From Alnus glutinosa (lineage: Eukaryota; Streptophyta; Magnoliopsida; Fagales; Betulaceae): DNA of 64,000 nt. This document shows positions 1 through 10,600 of the stretch, in pieces. The DNA lies in assembly GCF_958979055.1 (NCBI RefSeq), contig NC_084894.1:23591616-23655615 (forward strand). The letters are read 5' to 3'. The position numbers and the translations under genes were made by a program. Below the pieces are notes generated by a model, which made no database searches, had not been told where the DNA came from, and saw nothing but the letters and a program-made list of their open reading frames with translations. Position 1 is the first letter of the stretch. Each line of letters starts with the position of its first letter.

Positions 1-400
1 AAACTACCAAAAAATGTCAATGTCGCTCATAAGACCAACAAAATAAGACAAAAATGTCCTTATGAATTAAAAAAAAAACTATAAAAAAAAATTATTTTTT
101 TAAAAAACAAATTAAAGAAACAAATTAAAGAAAAAAATTAAAAACAAAAAAAGAACTATTTTTTAAAAAAAAAAAAATTAAAAAAAACAAACAAAAGAAA
201 ATAAAACCAGTTTTTATTTTTTATTTTATAACTTTTTGTTATTTTATTTTATTTTAATAATTTTATGAATAATATTTTTGTCATTAGGAAGAACATTAAG
301 ATTTTTTAGTAGTTTGAGAAAAAATATTAACATAATTGATAGTTTGAGAGGAATGTTGATAATTAAATAGTAGTTTGAGGAGGATATGTCTATTTTTCTC
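1..400. repeat. AT-rich MITE-like element, left end cut by the window
   Basis: Very AT-rich DNA with long A runs. It ends with the recurring phrases 'tagtttgaggaggata' and 'tatttttctc'. The same phrases, in the same order and as inverted versions (AAACTACCAAAAAATGTCAATGTC at the very start), recur at 16679-17306, 30175-30415 and 31038-31475. I read it as the right-hand part of a non-autonomous inverted-repeat element. No coding capacity is seen. Confidence 0.55.
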
Positions 401-1405
401 TAATTTAAATAATGAAATGAGATTCTTAAACCCGTTACACTTTAAAAACTCTATACCTTCATTCATTTAATAGAAAAGATATATATTATACTTTAGTTTC
501 ATTTCATTAATGTCACTATTAATTGGTTTTTGAATTTTATTTTTAACAAATATTAATTTAAGAGTTGATCGTCATTGTTACGTCAGTAAAATAAAATAAA
601 AGTAATGTTTCTTTCATTTTATTATTTATTTAAATCTAAATAAATGAATGAGAAATGTGTAGACATTTGGTGGCTTTATCTCCTCTGGATTCTTGTTCTT
701 TTTTTATATGTACCCCACTTTAATTAATGGGAAATGATTCAACCCAATCCAAACAATATCTTGTTTTGTTAACTCTATCTCTTTTAGGATCTTCCTCCTT
801 TTTTTTTTTTCTTTTTTTTTTTTATTATTATTATTTTATATTTTTCGTACACCAATTAGCGGACCAGGATTCAACACGTACGTCACTCTCCAATACAATA
901 ATAACAATCCCGCGTTCACACTCTGTCACAAATGCGGTCGATGACTTGTGGATCAAGGTACCCTATTCATCTGCCACGTAGACACAATGATAAGTTCCAC
1001 TTGGTTCCAACAGGAGCATAATACTATTTCGGTCAGCCATGAAAAGGGCTGGCGGCCGATCATTTTGTCTTGCTGTCTGTCTGAGTGTGTTTCCCAGAAG
1101 GTTCAAAACCCTGAAGATGGTTCCTTTAGGGTTCGTTTAATAGGAACCCATTATCGATCCCCTATCTTCTTTATGCCTGCAGGCTGCAGATACTCGGTCT
1201 TTACTCCATTGATACTTGGATTTCTCCAACGCCCAGATCTCCAATTCTTTGATTACCCACGATTTAGTTTCAGCATATTCTTTTATTATTGTCTTTTCCT
1301 GACCAGTATTCTTTCTTGGCAACCAAAAGCTTCTTTTTCTAAGTCGTAGGTATCAGAACTTCATATTACAGTCGGGTTTCTTGGAAGTCAAATACTTGGG
1401 TCTTT
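401..1405 (+). promoter_or_regulatory. Upstream and leader region of the GRAS gene
   Basis: There is no recognisable gene here. From about 1000 the base composition becomes less AT-rich, which fits transcribed leader DNA. LISCL genes often have an intron in the 5' leader, and several AG acceptor-like sites precede the ATG at 1406, but I cannot choose one. The short open frames here (for example 948-1349) have no family resemblance. Confidence 0.35.
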
Positions 1406-3358
1406 ATGGATACCCTTCTTGAACGATTTCCAAGATCCATGAATAAATTCACTTTCCACCATGGCTCAGTTCCCCTGTTTTCAAATGATCATAATCCTGT
1501 AAATCGGTTTGATCAAGTCAGTAATGAATTTGTCAATACGACGCCTATCCTTCCAGCCAATTCACAAGAATCTAGTATTGATTCAAGTGATCCATCTGAC
1601 AGTGGTGACTTCTCCAATGTTTTCCTCAAGTACATAAACGAGATGCTTATGGAAGAAGACCTGGAGACTAAGCCATGCATGTTGCAGGACTGTCTGGCTC
1701 TCCAGGCTGCTGAAAAATCATTGTATGAAGCCCTTGGTCAGGAATATCCTCCATCGTCCCATCAACTCCATTCTTGTAATTTCTACCAAAACATCGACAG
1801 CCCAGACAGCGCTGATAGCAGTAAGTCCCTTCCAAATGGCAATATTCGTGAAATCATTGATTTGGAGAGCATTCCACCAGTGCCTCCGGAGAAAAACAGG
1901 GATGTGGTGGCCAAGGCCGAAAAGAATCGGATCGGGGACTCCTCAGCAAATGGATCAAGGGGAAAGAAAAATCATCAGCGGCAGGATGGAGACGATCAAG
2001 AAGAAGGAAGGAACAACAAGCAGTCGGCGGTTTATGCGGGAGATTCCGCACCACTAGACATGTTTGATAAGGTATTGTTGCTTTGTAATCGTGGAGACGA
2101 CAACTCTACTTCATGCGGTCCTCATGAATCTTCAGGAAATGGAGGAGGAAGCAGCAGAAAGTTGCAGCCTAATGGCAAAACAACTCGTTCGAAGAAACAA
2201 GGTAATAACAAGGGGGAACTAGTAGATTTATGGACTCTGCTTACTCAATGCGCGCAAGCTGTGGCAAGCGGTGACCAAAGAACTGGAAATGAACTACTCA
2301 AGCAGATTAGTCCCCACTCTTCTCCCTCCGGAGATGCAAACCAGAGATTAGCTCATTACTTCTCCAACGCCCTCGAGGCACGCTTGGCTGGCACCAGGGT
2401 GCCTGTTTATACACCCCATGTGAGTAATGGAACATCAGCTGCTGACATCTTAAAAGCTTACCAGGTATACGTTAAAGCATGCCCTTTCAAAAGAATGTCA
2501 AATTTCTTTGCTAATCGAACGATTAGGAAACTGTCTCTATCCCAGAAAGCAACAAGAATTCATATTATTGATTTTGGGATTCTTTATGGTTACCAATGGC
2601 CCTGCCTCATCCAACGGCTCTCTGAAAGGCCCGGTGGAGCTCCCAAGCTTCGCGTGACGGGGATTGAGCTTCCCCAGCCGGGTTTTCGGCCTGCAGAAAG
2701 AGTTGAAGAGACAGGGCGTCGCTTGCAAAACTATTGCAAGAGATTTAACGTCCCTTTTGAATTCAGTGTCATAGCGAAAAAATGGGAAACTATTCAGCTT
2801 GAGGATCTCAAGATTGACAGGGATGAACTGACCGTTGTTAACTGTTTGTACCGTTTGAAGAATCTGCCTGATGAAACAATGGTGGCGAACAGCCCAAGAG
2901 ACACCGTGCTAAAGCTGATCAAGAGAATAAATCCGGATTTATTCGTGCATGGTGTTGTTAATGGAACATACAATGCGCCCTTCTTTGTCACGCGGTTCCG
3001 GGAGGCGCTCTTCCACTTCTCTGCATGCTTTGATATGTTTGACGCAAATGTGGCTCGCGAAGATCAACAGAGGTTACTGTTTGAGAAAGAGATATATGGA
3101 AGGGATATTATGAACGTCATAGCCTGTGAAGGCCTGGAAAGGGTTGAAAGACCAGAGACTTACAAGCAGTGGCAGGTCCGTAATCTGAGGGCTGGGTTCA
3201 GGCAGCTGCCATTGGACCAGGATATCTTGTACCAAGTGAAGAAAACGGTGAAGTCTGAGTATCACAAGGATTTCGTGGTGGATGTGGATGGCCAGTGGAT
3301 GCTGCAGGGATGGAAGGGCCGTATTACCCTTGCTCTTTCTTTTTGGCAACCTGCATAA
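1406..3358 (+). CDS. GRAS transcription regulator, LISCL subfamily (scarecrow-like 9/14/30/33 type)
   Basis: A nuclear transcription co-regulator of 650 residues in one exon, which is usual for GRAS genes. Residues 1-20 (MDTLLERFPRSMNKF...) match the typical LISCL N-terminus and decide the start. Around residues 73-115 lies the conserved acidic segment FLKYINEMLMEEDLE... followed by LQAAEKSLYEALG, typical of LISCL activation regions. The middle (about 165-270) is low-complexity, rich in N, S, G and K. The GRAS domain starts near residue 271 (LVDLWTLLTQCAQAVASGD). It has the VHIID block as IHIIDFGILYGYQW near 384, a PFYRE-type block near NAPFFVTRFREALFHFSA, and ends with the SAW block (WKGRITLALSFWQPA). 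No break is seen. In Arabidopsis the SCL14 branch works with TGA factors in xenobiotic response; a similar role here is only inference. The neighbouring MPP6 gene is convergent. Confidence 0.95.
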   Translation: MDTLLERFPRSMNKFTFHHGSVPLFSNDHNPVNRFDQVSNEFVNTTPILPANSQESSIDSSDPSDSGDFSNVFLKYINEMLMEEDLETKPCMLQDCLALQAAEKSLYEALGQEYPPSSHQLHSCNFYQNIDSPDSADSSKSLPNGNIREIIDLESIPPVPPEKNRDVVAKAEKNRIGDSSANGSRGKKNHQRQDGDDQEEGRNNKQSAVYAGDSAPLDMFDKVLLLCNRGDDNSTSCGPHESSGNGGGSSRKLQPNGKTTRSKKQGNNKGELVDLWTLLTQCAQAVASGDQRTGNELLKQISPHSSPSGDANQRLAHYFSNALEARLAGTRVPVYTPHVSNGTSAADILKAYQVYVKACPFKRMSNFFANRTIRKLSLSQKATRIHIIDFGILYGYQWPCLIQRLSERPGGAPKLRVTGIELPQPGFRPAERVEETGRRLQNYCKRFNVPFEFSVIAKKWETIQLEDLKIDRDELTVVNCLYRLKNLPDETMVANSPRDTVLKLIKRINPDLFVHGVVNGTYNAPFFVTRFREALFHFSACFDMFDANVAREDQQRLLFEKEIYGRDIMNVIACEGLERVERPETYKQWQVRNLRAGFRQLPLDQDILYQVKKTVKSEYHKDFVVDVDGQWMLQGWKGRITLALSFWQPA

Positions 3359-4665
3359 AAGCTCTGAATATTAATGCTCATCCAAGGTTCTGAGATGGTC
3401 ACATTAGATTTGGATCTACATGTACTGATGTTTTATATGTTTACCCAGTCAATATAAATAGGAATTTTATTGCATTGCCATCGGTGTTACCTTTTGTGTT
3501 GGATCGACCAAATTCATACCAGTTGATGCGGCGTGTTTTAAATGATTAATATTTATATATATATTTTATGTTTTCAATATGAAAAGCTACTGGTGTGAAA
3601 TACATTATTCTTTGGGTCAAGTTGGAGCTTAATTAAAATACTGCTCGTAGTTCATAAGCTAACACTCTTTCTTTATATATGAAACTTTCTTTTCGAAGGG
3701 GCAAAAAACACATTTCACCTGTAAACACTTGACATAAGTGCTAAATCATCCATTTTTGTCGTTAAAACTTAAGTTTTAAGATAAGTATTAAGTAATTTAA
3801 CATAATATCAAAACAGAAATTATAAGTTCAAAACCCTAATTTCATAATTCATCTTATTTCAATTAAATATTTCACTTGTGGATAATAAAAAGTTTGGACC
3901 TATAATTGAAGGGAGTGTTAAAAGACTATTAATTTAAACTGCACATAAAATGTCTTTCTTTTATGAGTAACAAGTCATTTTCCAAACAGAAGACATAGCA
4001 TGTGCTAAAAGCAAAGGGGTAAGACATATTGCATGGAGTATCCATTAGACTGGTATATTATACCAAATCAAATCACCAGCTATATTCATCAGGATGTCAA
4101 AATCCAAAGCAAAGAAAAACTACCACCAAACCATCTTGAAAAGCCATGCACCAAATTCGATGGATTTGACATATATGCAGTAAAAAAACCTATCAGAGAT
4201 TTCTTGTTAATTTCAAGTTTTCTAGAAGGAAGAGAGTAAATTAAATCTAAACCATTGAAAAAACTACAAAAGATCTCCAATAATTTCTTCTTTTTTACTG
4301 CACCTAAACAAAATCCAAGTTTCGATACACCAAACCAAATTAAAGTTCTGTAACAGAAAAATAGGATGACACAAAACTAGGTAGATAAACCTTCAAAGAT
4401 GTTTAAACTGGAAAAGCAAAAACTAGTAAAATCCATCTGTCTGAATTTGACTGTAGCCGTAGGTGGGAAGTATTACATAATTCCATAAACATTACCCACA
4501 AAACTCAAAAAAGCAAACGAACTAAGTTCTACCTCCTAAAATTAATGACTGGTTAAGAAAACTAATGTAAAAAAAATAAGACAGGAGATTACAAATTCAA
4601 ATTTTAGTACAGAAGCAAATAAGAAAAGAAATTGACACAATTGTGTATGTGAACATCTTATATGC
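3359..4665. other. Intergenic spacer between convergent GRAS and MPP6 genes
   Basis: AT-rich spacer with no supported gene. The first roughly 120 bases are the presumable 3' UTR of the GRAS gene. At 3690-3960 there is a dispersed repeat that shares phrases (atatcaaaac, 'ttatttcaattaaatatttcact') with 26633-26860. The rest up to the MPP6 stop presumably holds the MPP6 3' UTR. Confidence 0.4.
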
Positions 4666-7600
4666 TCACGACCTTTTGTTTTGACTCTTTGACGGTCTAA
4701 GAACACTCCAGTCCAGCTTTTGACCCTTTGGTTTCTTGAAGGAGCCTTTACTATTATTTGGTGCTGATTGTTGATTACTTTGAACATCTTTTGGTGATTT
4801 ATTAGGGTATTGTGTTTCAGACACTACTTCAGACTGTTTTCTTTTAAGTTCTCCACTAGCCTCACGATTCGATTCAATGTTCGAGCACCCTGCTCCATCC
4901 ATTGAGGATCCATTTTCTCTGTAAAATGCAAATAAAAGGAAAAATATCAGATGTGTCATCAGTAGTGGAAATAAGCATAGGAATGTGTTCTTCTCTCAGT
5001 AAGTTTGCAAGCACATAGTTGTCATTGTTCTTTTATTGATAAGCTACACATGCACCGGGAGGATCCTGAACCCTTGACCTCACTCTCCAACCCATTTCTA
5101 TTAGGGGAGGAAGTTCAATTTGTGGCAGAGCTCATTAACCTTATGGCCATAAAATTTTATCTTCAGATCCCTCGTTGTCTATTTGTCTGCATGCACTTGT
5201 TGAATTTTTCATGTTCTATTCACACATTTATCAATTTTAAGAGTCTGTAAGTAACATCCAGCATCAGATATCCCTTGTAAGCTCCAAAATGAGAAACTTT
5301 ATATTTTGAGAAGAGATTACAGTCTGTAAACCAATCATGTGGGTAATATCAGACATATATACTTAAATACCTTCAAAGCTATGAGTAATGCTATAAGGAC
5401 CCATGCCCTCCTAAAATTGATGTGGCTTTTAAATCACCATTAGATGTATGATAGATCACTATTGAATTTTGATCCAATAGTAATTTTAAAAGCCACATCA
5501 AGTAAGGACTTTTGTTTTCCAACTTAACTGCGGCTACAAGGCCGCGGTTTGGCCTTGTAGGGGGTGGTTTGGCCACCCCAAAATGGTCAGGTGGCCGAAC
5601 TACCCCCACAAAGATGCAGGGTTGTGGTTCTGCCACCCTCAAAATGGTCAAGGAGTAGCCGAACCAACCCTACAAGGCAGTGGGGATGGCCCCCGAAAAT
5701 GGTTACGGGTGGCTGAACACACCCCCCCAAGTTGTAAAAAAAAATCACATGCGTGTCACATATGACATTTTCCATTCATATTAATAGCGGATGCTAACGA
5801 AGGGTATAACTTGTAACCAAGTAGCAGTTTGACGAGGTCAAGTGTCATTTTTTAAAGTTTGGTGATCTAAAAGCATCCCCAATGGTTTAGCCATATTTCT
5901 ATCTAAAATAGCTAACTAAAAGCTACTTTATCTATTTTAGCTAATGGCTTTTAAAATGCACCCTACATCCGATTATTTATTTTTTCTCTATGCTATTTAA
6001 ATATTCTTTCTTTATTTATTTTCTAAGGATCTTTTGACGGTCACTTTTTCCAAACAGTCATTTTTCTAACGGTTATATGTGGAGAGAGAAAAAAGTGTGT
6101 TCTTTGTTGGAGAGAAAGGGATAGATGAAAAGATGAATGAGAAAAATCTTAAAGAAAGAGAGAGGGAGAGAGAGAAACTAATAAAAAAATTTATGCATTG
6201 GTGAATACTGTTCACCAATGCATGAAAAATGCATTTTTAGTGGTTTGATTAGCCATTTTAGGTAAAAAGATAAAATGGCTAAACCATTGAGAATGCTCTA
6301 AGTGTCAAAGAGGTGTAAGTTTGGGAGGCTAAGTGTAGTTTCTCCTTTTTCTTTTTATAAATACAGTGTTTATTGCTTGTAGCCCTAGCATAATATAGAA
6401 ACTTCTAATATTCATATTCTTGGGTGGAATAGACAGCCTCAATAGTAGCAGAATTGCATCTTAGCACAGACGGTGAAAGCATTTTTCATGACAATAATCT
6501 CTAAATTTCGAAAACAAGTTGTTTAAAAGCAGTTTGATACATTTTTCACAAAATGTGTGTAAGGAACTGGCATAACAAAAACATAAGATAATTTGAAAGT
6601 CAACGCACCTAAAAGATATTCCTCCACCTTGACTGCTAGGAGAAGTGGCAGACTCTGGGTTTGCTGTTGCTTCACTCAGTTTCTACCATGACAAAGGCTT
6701 TGCATGAGCAGAAAAAAGAGAAGTACATGAGGTGAAAAGTCATTGAAAAGTTTTCAGGTCAGTTGACCTTTCTACTCACATCAATAGAAGGATTAAAATT
6801 CTGAAATGACATGCGACCTTTAATTGCTCCAGGATGGGGATCACCTTCCGTTATGACCACACTGCAAGTATACAGACAGCCATCCAAATGAAATGAGTAA
6901 AAATATGAACCAAAGCATGTCAGAAAATATAAGTAAATAAGCAGCTCCAGCAGTAGACACAGCTATTCTATTATCCACAACACAAAAATTTCCTACAAAT
7001 TGGGTTCTAAGAGTTCCTACAACCCAACCTCTAACAAATCGATGTGTCTCTTAGCATGAGACGCACATTTTTTTTAATAGTATGTGTTTCTCACATGCTT
7101 AAAGGACAAATCACTTTTTATAAGCTGGGTCATAGGAACTCCAACCAAATTTATAGGAAATTTCAAGCTATAAAATTATGCACTTTTGTGTCGAATATTA
7201 AAAGACATTAAAACGAAGCTTGTAGAAGATGAAGTTGTTCAAACTTGCATGTCACATTCTCCAATTTTTTTTGTTGGTTAATTACACTTAACCCCATCAA
7301 CTACCACTCATTTACACATTGTCCCCACCAACTACAACTTGTCACACTCAACCCTCTTAAACTACCATTCGTTGGCAAAAAAGCCCTTCAGTTAGGCCAT
7401 ATCATTAAAAGGGACAAATACTAGATCACGTGCGTTTTTAGGCGTAAAATGATGAAAATAACCTGAGTTTAGAAACTAAATTTACTTAAATACCCTCAAA
7501 ATTAAAAAAAAAAATTCAAAAAAAGAATAAAAAGAATAAACCCTCAAATTATAAATAAATAAATATAAAAACCAAAAACGCCAGGATGGTGGCCAAACCA

Positions 7601-10600
7601 CCCCCAAGTGATTCGGGGGTGGTTCGACAACCACCCCTTATGGGTATTTAAGTTTTAAGTTTTTTTTTTAGTTTCTAATTTTTCTTTTTGTATATTTTTA
7701 CTTGAGGGCATTTTTGTAATTTTACAGAAAAATGAGAACATGCATGTCAAATTTAACGACCTTGGTTAACAAAATGGGACTTTTTTTCCAACAATTGGTA
7801 GTTGAAGGGGGCTGGTTGTGATAGGTGATAGTTTGTGGGGGCAACGTTTAAATGAGTGGTAATTGAGGGAAGTTTTTTTTTTTTTTGATAAGTAATGATA
7901 GTTTTATTGAAAGCGTAAGGCGCCCCTACGTACACTAGAAGTATACAACAGGAAACACCTAACTAGAAAGCGAAAAAGAAGCAAGAAATTCAGCAAAGCT
8001 GATAGATAAAGGGTACAAATAAGCCATCGACCAGACATACAAGGTATGGAGAAACAACTCTAGCACCTCCTCTAGAGAGCTCTCTAGATTCTCAAAACAC
8101 CTAAAGTTTCTTTCTCTCCAAATACACCAAAAAAGGCAAATAGGCACCATCTTCCAAGAAGTAGCGCTCCCAGATCTTCCAGACTTCCACCAACAAACAA
8201 CTAAGTCAAGCACACTCCTAGGCATGACCCACGAAATACCAAAGCAGGAGAAAATGTTGTTCCATAGAGCTGAGGCCAGATCGCAATGCAGAAGAATATG
8301 GTCCATTGATTCCCCATCCCGCTTGCAAAGACAGCATCTATCCACAATAATTATGTTCCTCTTCCTAAGATTGTCCAAGTTAAGAATTCTGCCTAAAGCT
8401 GCAGACCAAGTAAAGAAAGCTGCCCTCGGGGGAGCCTGAGACCGCCACACACACTTCCATGGGAACCGAGTACCTCCAGCACACATCATAGAACCAAAAT
8501 ATGACTTCACCCTGAACACACCTTTCTTGGACGGGACCCATTTAAGACAATCTGCCCTCTCAAAATTCACCTTGGTAGAGCCCAGCACCTGGAAGAAAGA
8601 GGCAAAAACATCGACTTCCCAATCATGAGCCTCTCTAATAAAGCTCACATTCCATTGAATGGACCCGCCCAAACTCTCCAAATTATCAGCCACTGACGCA
8701 TCCTTCACCCGAGCAATGCCAAAGAGATCAGGAAACACTTCTTTCAGAATCGAATCTCCACACTACAAGTCATGCCAAAATCTAATCCTGCTCCCATCCC
8801 CCACCTCCAATCTAAGGAATTTGGAGAAATTCTCCCAACCTTTCCTTATAAACTTCCACAACCCTACTCCAAACGCCCCAGCAACCTCTCGGGAGCACCA
8901 CCCACCCCACAAACTTCCATACTTGGAGTCCACCGCGACTCTCCACCAAGCATCTCTATCCATGCCAAATCGCCATAACCATTTACCTAGCAATGCGCGA
9001 TTGAACTGAACCAACTTCCTAATGCCAAGCCCCCCATTCGAAATTGGAGTACAAACATTCTCCCAACTCACCAAATGGTATTTAAAATCTTCACCCATTC
9101 CACCCCAAAGAAAATCGCGTTGCAACTTCTCAATGCGAGAAGCAACACTCACCGGTATAGGGAACAGAGACATGTAGTACGTAGGTAAGTTAGAAAGCGT
9201 ACTCTTGATAAGGGTCACTCTCCCTCCCTTAGAGAGGTATAACCTTTTCCAACTAGCCAACCGTGTTTCAACCTTCTCAATAACTCCATCCCAAATACGA
9301 GTAGACTTGTAAGGAGCCCCCAATGGAAGACCCAGATACATCACAGGCAAATAAGCAACTTCACACTCTAAAATGTCGGCTAACCTTCCCACATTAGCGA
9401 CATTCCCCACTGGAATAATGCTGGATTTGGCCAAGTTAACCTTAAGACCCGATACAGCCTCAAATAAGAGCAAGAGACTTCGCAAAGACCGAGTCTTGGA
9501 GGAGCTAGCATCACAAAAAATCAATGTGTCATCAGCGAACAAAAGGTGGGAAAAAGAAGCATCGCCCACTCTGAAACCATCCAACACACCCCTACTCACT
9601 GCCGCAGTAATCATACGACTCAGCGCCTCCATAACAAACACAAACAAAAGGGGAGACAAAGGGTCTCCTTGCCTTAGTCCTCGAGAGCTGCTGAAAAAGC
9701 CGTATGGTGAGCCATTAACTAGCACCGAAAACTTTGCAGAAGAAATGCACCGAGCTATCCACAAACACCATTTTCCCCCAAAGCCGCATCTCCTCAACAT
9801 ATACAACAGAAAATCCCAATTAACGTGATCATAAGCTTTTTCTAAATCCATTTTGCAAACGACTCCCGGCTCCCTTGATTTAATACGACTATCAAGGCAT
9901 TCATTCGCAATAAGGATTGGATCAAGAATCTACTTCCCTTTGATGAAAGCACTCTGGGATTTGGAGATAACCTTGTCCATAACCGTCTTCAATCTGTTGG
10001 CCAAGACTTTAGCAATAATCTTGTAGATACCTCCTACAAGGCTTATGGGCCGGAAATCTTTGAGAGACAAAGCTCCTAGAGTCTTAGGAATAAGAGAAAT
10101 AAAAGAAGCGTTCAAACTCTTCTCAAAAACTTCTCTAGCATGAAACTCAGAAAAAACCTCCATAATGTCCAAGCGCACCACCTCCCAACAATCTTGGAAA
10201 AAAGCCATAGTGAAGCCATCCGGACCCGGCGCTTTGTCGCCATTAAAAGCAAACACTACCTTTCTAACTTCCTCCTCCTCAAAGGCTCTCTCCAACCACC
10301 TTGCTTCTGACTCTAAAATGGCATCAAAGGAAAGATCATCCAACCGAGGCCTCCAACTGTGCTTCTCAGAGAAGAGATCTTGATAGAACTGAACCACATG
10401 CTCTCCTATCTCTGCCGGATTAGAAGAAATGGAATCTCTGATCAATAAGGAATCAATAGAGTTATACCTTCTGTTTGAATTGGCTATAAAATGGAAGAAT
10501 TTTGTGCATTTATCTCCTTCTTTCAACCAAGTCACCCTGGACTTTTGCCTCCAGTAGACCTCCTCCATCAGTGAGCATCTCTCTAACTCACTGACAACCT

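Noticed and set aside
948-1349. 133-codon frame upstream of the GRAS gene
   Set aside because: No family resemblance; lies in probable leader DNA.
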